From Deinococcus hopiensis KR-140 (GTDB lineage: Bacteria; Deinococcota; Deinococci; Deinococcales; Deinococcaceae): 64,000 bases of DNA. The position numbers and the translations under genes were made by a program. The notes below the pieces were generated by a model. It made no database searches. It had not been told where the DNA came from and saw only the letters and a list, made by a program, of their open reading frames with translations. Positions 46,250 through 54,772 of the stretch are shown in pieces. The stretch lies in assembly GCF_900176165.1 (NCBI RefSeq), contig NZ_FWWU01000009.1, forward strand, positions 2,605,001 through 2,669,000. Reading direction: 5' to 3'. Positions within the stretch are counted from its first letter, which is position 1; the number at the start of each line of letters is the position of its first letter.

Positions 46250-46585
46250 GTGACGCCCCTCAGATTCGGCATGATCGACCTCGTGATTCTGACGGCCCTG
46301 GAGCAGCAACCGCGCTACGGGCTGGAACTGTCAGACCATATCGGCTCGCGCAGTGGCGGGTTGCTCGCGGTGGGCGAGGGCACCCTCTATCCAGCCCTCC
46401 TGCGGCTGAGCAAGGCCAAGCTGATCGAGGGCGAGCGGCACCCCACGCCCGGCGGCGGCGGTCCACGCGAGGTCCACCGACTGACCGGCAGCGGAGCCCG
46501 GAAACTGGAGCGCCGAAAGGCAGAATCGCAGAAGCTTCAGCGGGTGGTCAACGCGCTCCTGATGCCCCGCCGGACGCTGGCATGA
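46250..46585 (+). CDS. PadR-family transcriptional regulator
   Basis: 111 residues. The winged helix shows RFGMIDLVILTALEQQPRYG, GLLAVGEGTLYPALLRLSKA and a short C-terminal helix, a compact PadR. GTG start with GAAGGAGA upstream. PadR genes usually precede a small membrane protein they control. The following gene is the remnant of such a partner, translationally coupled (stop at 46585, next ATG 46582). Confidence 0.92.
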   Translation: MTPLRFGMIDLVILTALEQQPRYGLELSDHIGSRSGGLLAVGEGTLYPALLRLSKAKLIEGERHPTPGGGGPREVHRLTGSGARKLERRKAESQKLQRVVNALLMPRRTLA

Positions 46586-47536
46586 GCCGCACCCTCAACC
46601 GCTACGTCACCCTGGGCCTGCCCCGGTACGAGCGGCTGGAGATGGCCGCCGAGCGCCGCACGCCCCTGATGGACCGCGCGGCGCAACTGGAACGCGAGGG
46701 CTTTTCCCGTGAGGAAGCCGAATACCCCGCCGTAAAGGGCCGGAACGACGTAGGCCTGACCAACCGGCAACTGCCGGGTGACATCTTCACCACGCCGCTG
46801 GGGGTGGCCAATCGTGCCGCTCCCGGTGTGGGAGGAAGCGACGTGGCGGTGGTCCGAGCAGATCAGATGACGTTAACCAACCCGACCCAGTTGTACGAGG
46901 CGAACGCTCGGCGTGACCAGGTGTTCGCGGCGGACGTGCGCGTCGCGGCCAGGGCCTCTTTCCTATCTGGCCCTGATTCCTCAAAAGGCTGGGCCCGGGC
47001 CTGGCTGTGGCGCTTTGCCCTGCGCGAAGGGCAGGGCAGGCAAACGCCGCAGCTCTCGCCCAACGAAATCAAACGCGCACGCCTCCTGCTGACGGGGCAG
47101 GCGCGGAACCGGGGTATGTGTACGAGTGAGCGCGACGTGGCCCTCTTTCTGGATGTGCGCTGGACGCCGACACCCACCAGCACAATTCCGGGTGGAGCAC
47201 CGGCCTCCGCTGAACAGCGCCGCTTTCTCAACACTCCCGGCTCCTTCTTTTGCCCTGGCCTGTAGTTGCCCAATGCCCAGAATCCCGATCTCTGGACTTC
47301 CGGAGGCTTTCAAAAACCCGGCTGGGCTTTATGGGGACCCCGCCCACTGGCCCTGGGTGCGTGGATACTGGCAGGCTTCTACCGCGTGAACTACGCCTGC
47401 TAACAGCTCTGCGGTAAGGCCTTCTCCACCTCCAGCGCCCCCTCACAAGCACGACGTTCTGCTGGCCATCATGCCCTCCGAGAACCCTCTGGAACGGGGA
47501 AGCACACTTGTAGAAGACCGTGGAGAAGGCGTCTAG
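46582..47536 (+). pseudogene. PadR-linked membrane protein, decayed
   Basis: The N-terminus (RTLNRYVTLGLPRYERLEMA, AAQLEREGFSREEAEYPAVK, GLTNRQLPGDIFTTPLG) reads well and resembles the HAAS-type prefix domain of PadR-linked membrane proteins. After TTPLG the expected membrane helix is missing. Hydrophobic pieces (PGWALWGPRPLALGAWILAG, HDVLLAIMPSENPLERG) appear in other frames before a plausible final TAG at 47534-47536. A frame also runs to 47265. I read it as a broken gene; an unusual intact 227-residue protein is the alternative. Confidence 0.6.
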
Positions 47537-47680
47537 AGCAGGTGTCAAAGTGCGGACTTCTTTTTGACCAAGCCCGGCGGGCGAACTCGAATGCCCATGG
47601 GGAAGAATGGGGAGAGCCGTGAGGGCTGCCCTTCCACGCGCGGCGCCATTCGGACAACTGCGCATTCAAGTTCGCTTCCC
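47535..47680 (+). repeat. Two-hairpin dispersed repeat, copy 5 (with partial second unit)
   Basis: Block A (GTGTCAAAGTGCGGACTTCT onward), linker GGCGGGCGAACTCGAATG, and block B (GAATGGGGAGAGCCGTGAGG ... GGCGCCATTC) run to about 47662. An extra linker fragment (GCGCATTCAAGTTCGCTTCC) follows, so part of a second unit is attached. It begins with TAGAGC at the stop of the decayed PadR partner. Confidence 0.85.
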
Positions 47681-47748
47681 AAGCGCGACAGGGCGAAAGT
47701 CATGGGCAAGCTGCCCCGCCGGACCCACCGCCAGCCCTGAGCCTGGCC

Positions 47749-48822
47749 CTACCCGCCCAGTACCCCGTGCGCCTCCAGCAACAGGGCTTCGGTCTCGTCC
47801 CAACCCACGCAGGCGTCGGTCACGCTTACGCCGTACTGAAGTTGTGAGAGGTCCGATGGAATGTTCTGCTTGCCGGCGTTGATGTTGCTCTCCACCATCA
47901 GGCCCACGATGGCCTTCTGCCCGCGCTGGCGCTGTCCCAGGGCATCGCGCCACACAAGCGCCTGCCGTGTATGGTCCGAGCCGCTGTTGGCGTGCGAGCA
48001 GTCCACCATAACGGCAGGGGGCAACCCGGCAGCCTCCATCAGGCCTGCGGCCTCGGCCACGAATTGCGGCGCGTAGTTGGGCCCACCCCGCCCACCGCGC
48101 AGAATCAGGTGCCCGTTCGGGTTGCCGCGGGTGTGGACGATGCACGCCTGGCCGTCGTCATCCACGGTGAAAAAGGCGTGCGGGCGGCTGGCGGCCACCA
48201 CCGCGTCCACCGCAAGCTTCAGGCCGCCGCCGGTGCCGTTCTTGAAACCCATCGGGGCGCTGACCGCACTCGCCATCACGCGGTGCGTCTGCGATTCGGT
48301 GGTGCGCGCCCCCAGGCAGGCCCAGGCCACGGCGTCGAAGAGGTATTGCGGCGCGAAGGGGTCCAGCAATTCGGTGGCGACGGGCAGGCCGAGCTCAGAC
48401 ACGCGGATCATCAACTGCCGGGTCAAGCGCAGGCCCTTGTTCATGTCGTTTGCGCCGATCATGTCGGGGTCAATCAGGGGCCCGCGCCAGCCTACCGTCG
48501 TGCGGGGCTTGTCCACGTACACGCGCATCTGCACTTCCAGGCGGTCCGCCACCCGTGTTCGCAGGGCCGCCAGTCGCTCGGCGTAGGCAGCGGCCTGCCC
48601 GAAGTCGTGAATGGAGCACGGACCGACCACGACCAGCACGCGGTCGTCCTCGCCGTGCAGAATGCCCGCCGCCGCCTGACGTCCGGCCAGCACCGTGCGC
48701 TCGGCGGCGGGCGTCAGGGGCAGATCGTCCTTGAGGGCGCGCGGCGTGACGAGCGGCGTGAAGGCGGTGACGTTGAGGTTCTCGGTACGGCCCGGGTGGG
48801 CGGCAGTCTGCGGGGAGGTCAT
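47749..48822 (-). CDS. DAHP synthase (3-deoxy-7-phosphoheptulonate synthase), class I
   Basis: 357 residues, AroG/AroF/AroH type. It condenses PEP and erythrose-4-phosphate to start the shikimate pathway. LVVVGPCSIHD, YVDKPRTTVGWRGPL, CLGARTTESQTHRVMASAV, GFKNGTGG and VMVDCSHANSGSDH are canonical and include the metal and PEP ligands. The usual length suggests AroG-like feedback control. Upstream on the same strand a leader peptide and terminator form an attenuator sensing aromatic amino acids. AAAGGA lies upstream of the ATG. Confidence 0.95.
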   Translation of the reverse strand: MTSPQTAAHPGRTENLNVTAFTPLVTPRALKDDLPLTPAAERTVLAGRQAAAGILHGEDDRVLVVVGPCSIHDFGQAAAYAERLAALRTRVADRLEVQMRVYVDKPRTTVGWRGPLIDPDMIGANDMNKGLRLTRQLMIRVSELGLPVATELLDPFAPQYLFDAVAWACLGARTTESQTHRVMASAVSAPMGFKNGTGGGLKLAVDAVVAASRPHAFFTVDDDGQACIVHTRGNPNGHLILRGGRGGPNYAPQFVAEAAGLMEAAGLPPAVMVDCSHANSGSDHTRQALVWRDALGQRQRGQKAIVGLMVESNINAGKQNIPSDLSQLQYGVSVTDACVGWDETEALLLEAHGVLGG

Positions 48823-48855
48823 GACAGTGGAGGTCCTTTCTGGGGCGGGAGGGAA

Positions 48856-48890
48856 TGAAAAAGACCCGGAGGCTTTCGCTTTCTCCGGGT
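48856..48890 (-). terminator. Attenuator terminator before DAHP synthase
   Basis: On the minus strand ACCCGGAG and CTCCGGGT form the stem around AAAGCGAAAGC, followed by CTTTTTC. The 5' arm can instead pair with CTCCGGG in the last codons of the leader peptide (48921-48931), giving an antiterminator. Confidence 0.82.
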
Positions 48891-48916
48891 GGGGTGGGTG
48901 CTGAGCAGCGCCGACG

Positions 48917-48970
48917 CTAGGCCCGGAGGGAACCGAACCAATAAAAAAAGGGGACGCTGCTGAACTTCAT
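48917..48970 (-). CDS. Leader peptide with Phe-Phe-Tyr-Trp-Phe, attenuator of DAHP synthase
   Basis: 17 residues: MKFSSVPFFYWFGSLRA. Five consecutive aromatic codons (TTT TTT TAT TGG TTC) sense charging of Phe, Tyr and Trp tRNAs. TACACT at 48978-48983 lies 7 nt upstream of the ATG, so the leader mRNA is leaderless and the ribosome loads at once. The stop TAG lies 27 nt before the terminator stem. If the ribosome stalls on the aromatic codons, CTCCGGG in codons 15-17 is free to pair with the 5' arm of the terminator. If it reads through, the terminator forms. Confidence 0.88.
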   Translation of the reverse strand: MKFSSVPFFYWFGSLRA

Positions 48971-49086
48971 AGGGCCGAGTGTACGTCCCGGCCCGCCCAC
49001 AGAACGCGGGGGCGTCTAGTCCAGAGACGGCGTTGCGCCCAGCAGCGAGCAGAACGCCGGTTTGCGCCGGGTGAGCTCCGGAGCAT

Positions 49087-49623
49087 ATGGGTATCTCGGG
49101 GCAGTACGAACGCGGCCTGCTGTGGGTTTTGGTGTACCTCGGGGTGTGGCTGGGTACGGGGCCCGTCAGACCGGAACGCCGAAGGCTGCTGGAGCAGCAT
49201 CCCTGGCTGGCGTTCTGACTGCTGTGGCCTCTCGTTCGTGTTGAGCGCCAGCCTGCTCGGTTTTGTGGTGGCCGGTTTCCACCTGCCGTTCCGCGCTTCA
49301 CCTGGACCCGGCCGAGAACATCCTGTTCGTCCCGCTCTGCTTGCTGTGCGCCGTGCTGCCGTGGCTGATGGCCCGCCTGGCCTTCGCGCTGCACTACGCC
49401 TTCTTGCGGTACGAGAACGCCGCGGGAGGCCTGCGCTTTCCCGAGGACGACGCGCCGGACCTGCTGGACTTCGCCCTCATGGTGGGCACCACCTTCGCCG
49501 TTTCCGAGATGGAGGTGGTCCGCAAGGCGACGCGGCGGCTGGTCCTGAAACACACCCTCGTTCTCGTTTGCCTACAACACGGCGATTCTCGCGCTCACCC
49601 TGCAGTTTGCTGTCGGCAGCTAG
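49087..49623 (+). pseudogene. DUF1345 membrane protein, frameshifted
   Basis: Pieces of a DUF1345-type integral membrane protein lie in alternating plus-strand frames: YERGLLWVLVYLGVWLG, SASLLGFVVAGFHLPFRA, DPAENILFVPLCLLCAVLPW, DLLDFALMVGTTFAVSEMEV and the end FAYNTAILALTLQFAVGS with TAG at 49621. At least three frame changes are needed. The order and the conserved MVGTTFAVSE block make the assignment fairly firm. Confidence 0.75.
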
Positions 49624-49693
49624 AGGACCGGCGCGGGTAGACCGGGCGGCAGATTCAGGAACCAACGTCGTCTGCGCCCCGTACCTGGAAGGC

Positions 49694-50485
49694 ATGAAGC
49701 GTCCCCTGACCCTGCTCCTGATCGCCCTCGCGCTCGCCTCGGGCCTGGCCGATGCCGGACGCCGCAGCAGTGGCGGGGGTTTTGGTGGCAGCCGCAGTTC
49801 GAGCAGCTCCAGCCGTTCCAGTTCGGGCAGCTCAAGGTCCAGCCGCTCGGGGAGTTACAGCGCGCCGCGTTCATCGCCCTCACGGTCCAGTTCCTCCAGG
49901 CCGTCGTACAGCACCCCGCCGCGCAACTCATCGCGGGGCAGCACGTCTGCAGCGCCCCGCTCCACACCGCCATACCGCACGCCCAGTTCGTCGCAGGGCA
50001 GTACGACGAGGAGCAGCGCGGGCAGCACCTCTACCTCCAACCGTGCTCCGCTGCCGGGCGTGACCCCGGCCCAGCTCAACACCTGGAAAAACGTCCGTCT
50101 CCCCGCTGGTGTTCCCCGCCGTGCCCTGACGTACAGCGGCGTGCGAAGCGGACAGTACGCCTACCAGCTCTCGGCGGGGCGGTACTACCCCTACCCGCCC
50201 ACCTACTACCGCTCGCACGGGATCGGGGCAGACCTGCTGAAATACGCGCTGATCTTTACTGCCGTCGAGGGGGTCGCGGACGCCCTCGACGGCCCGGACG
50301 TGATCGTCAACAACGTCCAGACCAGCCGGGTCCAGCCTGGAACTGAGCTGAGCGGCATCACCTACGATCAGCCTGTGGTGGCGCAGCAGCGCCCAGGCCC
50401 CGGACTCTGGGCGTATATCGTCGTCGGCCTCCTGGCCGCCGCCGCCGCGTGGTTCGCTGTGGGACGAATGGGCCGCAGACGGTAA
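49694..50485 (+). CDS. Secreted serine-rich protein with C-terminal membrane helix
   Basis: 263 residues. Signal peptide (LTLLLIALALASGLADA), then about 90 residues of Ser/Arg/Pro/Thr low complexity (residues 23-115). A globular part follows (TWKNVRLPAGVPRRALTYSG, YYPYPPTYYRSHGIGADLLK), then a C-terminal helix (LWAYIVVGLLAAAAAWFAVG) with a basic tail. It may be anchored in the inner membrane with its body outside. GGAAGG overlaps the start region. The family is not known; a wall- or surface-linked role is a guess. Confidence 0.78.
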   Translation: MKRPLTLLLIALALASGLADAGRRSSGGGFGGSRSSSSSSRSSSGSSRSSRSGSYSAPRSSPSRSSSSRPSYSTPPRNSSRGSTSAAPRSTPPYRTPSSSQGSTTRSSAGSTSTSNRAPLPGVTPAQLNTWKNVRLPAGVPRRALTYSGVRSGQYAYQLSAGRYYPYPPTYYRSHGIGADLLKYALIFTAVEGVADALDGPDVIVNNVQTSRVQPGTELSGITYDQPVVAQQRPGPGLWAYIVVGLLAAAAAWFAVGRMGRRR

Positions 50486-50494
50486 CCGCACGCC

Positions 50495-50537
50495 AAACAA
50501 GCTGGCCTCGGGAGGGCATCTCCAGGCCAGCTTGTTT
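50495..50537. terminator. Bidirectional terminator
   Basis: AAACAAGCTGGCCT (50495-50508) and AGGCCAGCTTGTTT (50524-50537) are perfect 14-bp arms between the convergent serine-rich and terC genes. Confidence 0.9.
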
Positions 50538-50545
50538 GCGGGTGG

Positions 50546-51553
50546 TCAGGACAGCCCTGCCGCCCCCTTGCCCCGCATCTTCCACAAGCTGACCAGCACG
50601 CCCCCGCCCAGAATGGCGAGCGTGACCGACAGGCTCACCGCCGCAGGCACCTTGCCGTAGAACTGCGCGTAGAAAATCTTGGCCCCAATAAAGACCAGCG
50701 CCAGCGCCAGCGCGGGCTTGAGGGCCGAGAAGCGGTGAAGCAAGGCGTCCAGCGCGAAGTACAGCGCGCGCAGGCCCAGGATGGCGAAGATATTGCTGGT
50801 ATACACGATGAAGGGGTCTTGCGTGATGGCGAAAATGGCTGGAATGGAATCCACCGCAAACACCAGATCGGCGGTTTCCACCAGCAGGAGCGCGAGGAGG
50901 AGCGGCGTGGCGTGGACGCGGAGCCGTCCGGCGGCGTCAGGCAGACGGGCGAGAAAGCGCTCGCCGTCAAGCTTCGGGCTGATGGGGATCACGCGGCCCA
51001 CGAGCCGCACGGTGGGATGCCGTTCCAGATCTGGGGCGTGGTCCTCCTCACCCTTATTCAGCAGCAGCTTGACGCCTGTGAACAGCAGGAACGCCCCGAA
51101 CACCCACATCACCCAGTCGAAGGAACTGACCAGGGCTGCGCCCAGGCCGATCATCACGCCGCGCAGCACGAGCACGCCCAGGATGCCCCAGAACAGCACC
51201 CGGTGCTGAAGGTGACGCGGAATGGCGAGCGCGCCGAAAATCACCGAGATCACGAAGATGTTGTCGAGGGCCAGCGCTTTTTCCAACGCAAAGCCAGTCA
51301 GGTACGCCATGCCGCTGCCCGCACCCAGCGTGGCCCACACCCAGCCGCCGAACAGCAGCGCCACGGTGATGTAAAAGGCGCTGAGCCTCAGGCTGGTGGG
51401 CACGCTGATTTCCTGCGGCCACCCACTCCTGCGGCGGTTCAGAACGCCCAAGTCAAAGGCCAGCAGCGCGGCCACCAGCGCCGCAAACACCGCCCACATC
51501 CACGTCGGTTTGCCGAGCCAGAGGTCGAAAAGCCAGGGAAACAGTTGCTCCAT
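50546..51553 (-). CDS. TerC/Alx-family integral membrane protein
   Basis: 335 residues with eight to nine membrane helices (MWAVFAALVAALLAFDLGVL, LSAFYITVALLFGGWVWATL, FVISVIFGALAI, VLFWGILGVLVLRGVMIGLG, VMWVFGAFLLFTGVKLLLN, LLLALLLVETADLVFAVDSI, NIFAILGLRALYFALDALLH). The conserved acidic residues in FDLGV and DLVFAVDSIPAI are present. TerC/Alx proteins export manganese or protect against metal and tellurite stress. A yybP-ykoY riboswitch upstream supports a manganese role. The start may be ATG 51553 or the in-frame ATG 51580; neither has a strong Shine-Dalgarno sequence. Confidence 0.92.
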   Translation of the reverse strand: MEQLFPWLFDLWLGKPTWMWAVFAALVAALLAFDLGVLNRRRSGWPQEISVPTSLRLSAFYITVALLFGGWVWATLGAGSGMAYLTGFALEKALALDNIFVISVIFGALAIPRHLQHRVLFWGILGVLVLRGVMIGLGAALVSSFDWVMWVFGAFLLFTGVKLLLNKGEEDHAPDLERHPTVRLVGRVIPISPKLDGERFLARLPDAAGRLRVHATPLLLALLLVETADLVFAVDSIPAIFAITQDPFIVYTSNIFAILGLRALYFALDALLHRFSALKPALALALVFIGAKIFYAQFYGKVPAAVSLSVTLAILGGGVLVSLWKMRGKGAAGLS

Positions 51554-51652
51554 TGCCGGTTGCTTTCCGGGTGAGGCCATTCGCGCGCTGTCCAGATGGC
51601 CACAAGGGAAGGGCCAGACAGAGACAGAAGCGTGTGAAACGGCACGCCCTGC

Positions 51653-51752
51653 CCAGGTCTGGCCCTTTGTCTGTGTGGAACCGGGATCATCTTCTGATCC
51701 GTAATGACGGCTCCACACTCCCCACCGTGCGGTGGGGCGGCGACTCCCCCGG
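51653..51752 (-). promoter_or_regulatory. yybP-ykoY manganese riboswitch upstream of terC
   Basis: The minus-strand RNA reads GGGGGAGTCGCC, a GC hairpin (CCCCACCG/CGGTGGGG), then stem GTGTGGA/TCCACAC enclosing CCGTCATTACGGATC ... GATCCCGG, then AGACAAAGGGCCAGACC. P1 closes as CCGGG with CCTGG. These are the conserved blocks and order of the yybP-ykoY aptamer (GGGGAGU, CGUCA with the facing CCGG, GCCAGACC). AAGGGCCAGAC of the aptamer can pair with GTCTGGCCCTT at 51609-51619, a perfect 11-bp alternative helix, giving an expression platform. TACGCT (51762-51767) is the likely -10. Confidence 0.75.
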
Positions 51753-52030
51753 AGTGAGAACAGCGTACCTGCCGGGGGTGAGAGGAACGTGGGGTCCACC
51801 AAACGGGCACCGGGCCTGAAAGTCCAACCGTCAAACCGCAAAAGAGTCCCCCTGGGGCTTTGTCGGGCGATTGGCGCCTCCTTATCCAAACTCCGGTTGG
51901 GTCATTTACGAAGTGATTTAATCCAGGCAGACTCGCAAAGCTGCGGAGCGAGCAGGAGGAAAACGGGTTCTGGGCGTGGAGTTGGCAGACCGGTGGGATT
52001 CAGGTTGGTCAACGGCACACGCAATCCGCG

Positions 52031-52348
52031 TTACCCCTCCCCGATCTGCCGCAGCCGCTCCACGCGCTCGGCCAGATCGGGGAGACCCAGGCTCCGCAGC
52101 GACTTGGCCGCGCGAGTGACGGCGGCCTCGTCCACCCGGTTCTCGTTCCACCCGGCGATCAGCATGGCGCACCCCTGAAGGGCGTCGCTCACCGTCTCGC
52201 GGTGAAACATGGCAGCGAGGTTGCCGGGTTGCGGGGGCTGGGTCTGCTGGACCTGCGCCTGCACGTCGAGAACCACCTGCATGAAGACCTGATCGAGTCG
52301 GGCGCGGTCATCAGGCGAGAGGGAGGTGCCTGCGGGGTCATGGGTCAT
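52031..52348 (-). CDS. Unknown small protein
   Basis: 105 residues, soluble, helical, without a signal. Blocks LDQVFMQVVLDVQAQVQQTQ, GCAMLIAGWNENRVDEAAVT and SLRSLGLPDLAERVERLRQ. TACACT lies 7 nt before the ATG, a leaderless pattern that sets the start. I do not recognise the family. The 141 bp to the unrelated terC region hold no gene. Confidence 0.65.
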   Translation of the reverse strand: MTHDPAGTSLSPDDRARLDQVFMQVVLDVQAQVQQTQPPQPGNLAAMFHRETVSDALQGCAMLIAGWNENRVDEAAVTRAAKSLRSLGLPDLAERVERLRQIGEG

Positions 52349-52382
52349 GGGAGGCAGTGTAGAGGAGGCCAGAAACAGAAAG

Positions 52383-52410
52383 GAGGTGGAGCCCCATCGG
52401 GCTCCACCTC
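52383..52410 (-). terminator. Terminator of the YIP1-like gene
   Basis: GAGGTGGAGCCC (52383-52394) and GGGCTCCACCTC (52399-52410) are perfect 12-bp arms with loop CATC. On the minus strand CTTTCTGTTTCT follows. Confidence 0.85.
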
Positions 52411-52455
52411 GGTCGCAGACTGCACTTTTGGCCACCTGCGGTGCAGGGGGACTGC

Positions 52456-53022
52456 TCAGAACAGCTTAAGCAGGATCAGGGTAACGGCTCCCTGCGCCAC
52501 GCCCGCCAGCACCAGCGTCACGGCGGCGCTCACGCTGTCTTTCAGGTTCACGCTGGACTGCACCGCCATATACCCGAAGAAGATCATCACGAGCGAGATC
52601 ACGAAACTGACCAGCCAACCCAGCAGGGGAATAATGCCGATGATCGAGCCGAGAATGCTGAGCGGGACGAAAAACAGGGCGAACGTGTACGCCACTTCCG
52701 GATAGGTGCCGGTGCCCCGGAAAAGGCTGCGGCCCACGAAGTACACGGCCCCCGTAAACACCGCGAACTGCAGGGGCACCAGAATCAGGCGGCTGATCAG
52801 CTGGCCAAAAAAGGTCACGCCGGGGTGAAAGGGCGCGAACACGGCCCCCACCACAGCCGATACGATGGCCGCGAGCAGCACGTAGGTCAGGGCCTGCTGC
52901 AGCCCACCCCGGCGCTCGAAACGCTCGAAGGTGGCGGGGCTGGGCCGGGTCAGCACGGCGAGGCTCTGACCAAACATGTCGGCGAAGGACGCTTGCAGTT
53001 GCGTGGGAGTGGGGGCGCTCAT
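52456..53022 (-). CDS. YIP1-domain membrane protein
   Basis: 188 residues. Soluble N-terminus (about 40 residues) then five hydrophobic segments (ALTYVLLAAIVSAVVGAVFA, LILVPLQFAVFTGAVYFVG, PEVAYTFALFFVPLSILGSI, GIIPLLGWLVSFVISLVMIF, SVSAAVTLVLAGVAQGAVTL). The pattern fits the bacterial YIP1/DUF1282 family of unknown function. It is divergent from era with a 138-bp gap and has a strong terminator behind it. Confidence 0.78.
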   Translation of the reverse strand: MSAPTPTQLQASFADMFGQSLAVLTRPSPATFERFERRGGLQQALTYVLLAAIVSAVVGAVFAPFHPGVTFFGQLISRLILVPLQFAVFTGAVYFVGRSLFRGTGTYPEVAYTFALFFVPLSILGSIIGIIPLLGWLVSFVISLVMIFFGYMAVQSSVNLKDSVSAAVTLVLAGVAQGAVTLILLKLF

Positions 53023-53160
53023 GCCCCCGAATACGGGAAGGACGTGAGGAGCGTTCCACCGCGCCGCAACGTTAAAGCTTAGGTAAAGAAATTTCGGCAA
53101 GCCGGGTGCCAGCCATCCGTTCGCACGGTTGTCCACACGTCTCCATGAGACAATCGGGGG

Positions 53161-54144
53161 ATGACGGACCTTCCCCCCTCTCCCGACAGCGGTGAGCTGA
53201 CCACCTCCCCCACCCCCAGTGCACACGGCGGCTTTGAAACCGAGGGCGGCCCGCAAACCCACAGCGGCTTTGTCGCCATCGTGGGCAAGCCCAATGTGGG
53301 CAAGAGCACGCTGCTCAACTCATTTCTCAACACCAAAGTCGCGCCCACCAGCCCCCGTCCCCAGACCACCCGCCGGGGCGTGCGCGGCATCTACACCACC
53401 GACACCCAGCAGATCGTCTTCGTCGACACCCCGGGCCTGCACAAGCCGAAAGACGCGCTGGGCAAGTACATGAACCAGGAGGTGCACAGCGCCCTAGGCG
53501 ACGTGGACGTGATCTTGTGGGTGGTGGACCTGCGTCACCCACCCACCGACGAGGACCAGCTCGTCGCCCGGCAGATCCGTGACCTGCCCAAACCCCTGAT
53601 CCTGGTGGGCAACAAGACCGACGCCGCCAAATACGCCGGCGAGGCGATGAAGCTCTACCGGGCGCTTCTGGAGGGCCGGGAAACCGAGACCGGCGAAGTG
53701 ATGCTCAGCGCCCAGAACAACCCCGAGGCGGTGTCGGGCCTACGCGAGCAGATTCTGGACCACCTGCCGGAAAATCCCTTTTTCTTTCCGCGCGGTGCGG
53801 CCAGCGACCAGACCCGCGAAATGTGGGCCGCCGAGATCATCCGCGAGGAAGCCATGAAGAAGCTGCGCGACGAACTGCCCTACGCGGTGGCCACCCGCGT
53901 CAACCGCTGGACGGAGCGAGAGGACGGCCTGCAGCGCATCGAGGGCGAGATCGTGGTGGAGAAGAACGCCCACAAGGGCATGGTGATCGGCGCAGGCGGC
54001 AAGCAGCTGCGCGAGATCGGCCAGGCGGCCCGCAAACAGCTGGAGGTCTTTCTCAACCGCAAGGTCTTCCTGGGCCTCGAAGTGATTGTGATTCCCGGCT
54101 GGCGCGAGGACGAGGAGGCGCTGAGGGAGCTGGGATACGAGTAA
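53161..54144 (+). CDS. era: GTPase Era
   Basis: 327 residues, 16S rRNA-binding GTPase for 30S maturation. G1 GKPNVGKST (42-50), G3 DTPGLH, G4 NKTD, and a C-terminal KH domain with VIGAGGKQLREIGQAA. An N-terminal tail of about 35 residues (Pro/Ser/Thr-rich) is longer than in E. coli. No Shine-Dalgarno sequence is obvious; GGGGG precedes the ATG. Confidence 0.96.
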   Translation: MTDLPPSPDSGELTTSPTPSAHGGFETEGGPQTHSGFVAIVGKPNVGKSTLLNSFLNTKVAPTSPRPQTTRRGVRGIYTTDTQQIVFVDTPGLHKPKDALGKYMNQEVHSALGDVDVILWVVDLRHPPTDEDQLVARQIRDLPKPLILVGNKTDAAKYAGEAMKLYRALLEGRETETGEVMLSAQNNPEAVSGLREQILDHLPENPFFFPRGAASDQTREMWAAEIIREEAMKKLRDELPYAVATRVNRWTEREDGLQRIEGEIVVEKNAHKGMVIGAGGKQLREIGQAARKQLEVFLNRKVFLGLEVIVIPGWREDEEALRELGYE

Positions 54145-54159
54145 AGCAGTCAGCAAAAA

Positions 54160-54715
54160 GAAGGGGGGTGGGCGCGCTGGCGTTCGCCCTCGCCCCATTG
54201 TGAGGCAGATTATCGCCCGGTGGAAAGCGCTTCTGCCGCAACCGCGCCCACTCCCCCAGCCCGTCCTCGCAGAACAGTTTCGTCTGGTCCATCCGAATCT
54301 GCCCAGCGTCATACAGCGCTTCAAACTCCTCGCGCGTCGCGTGGCGGGCCCCGGCCACCTCAGCGGTGAAGGTGGGGCGCACCTCCTGCCCGGAGAGCGG
54401 CTCGGCCAGCCAGATCCATACGGAGGATAAACCCACCGCCGGGGAACTGACCGAGATAGGCGTTCAGGAATGTGACGGGACGGACGCGCAGGACCGTTTC
54501 CCGTAGGCCCCACGCACAGGGGTGTCCTGCGGATTCTCTCCCTCCGCCACACTGCCCGGCGGAATGCGCCGCGGACCAGCCTTTTTCATGTGGTCCGGCG
54601 AGCCCAGCTCACGCACGAGCAGGACGTCGCCACGTTTATTCAAGGTGACCACGCTGCCTGCCCGCAGTGAGACGGGCACATGCGTTTTCCCGTCGTGCTG
54701 CAAGGAGGCGAGCAT
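54160..54715 (-). pseudogene. Nudix hydrolase, frameshifted
   Basis: The N-terminal half (HVPVSLRAGSVVTLNKRGD, VLLVRELGSPDHMKKAG, PPGSVAEGENPQDTPVRGAY) ends in a damaged Nudix box (REL.EE positions replaced). The C-terminal half (VRPTFTAEVAGARHATREEF, EALYDAGQIRMDQTKLFCED) continues in another frame. The probable start is ATG 54715. It cannot make an active enzyme. Confidence 0.78.
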
Positions 54716-54772
54716 AGAGGAAGCCCCCAGTGCCCGAGGATTTGGGTGTCCACTGCCGGCTGACCGCACCTC

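Noticed and set aside
46201..46581. Frame running through the PadR gene into its partner
   Set aside because: PadR occupies the other frame with a clear winged helix; the partner starts with its own ATG at 46582.
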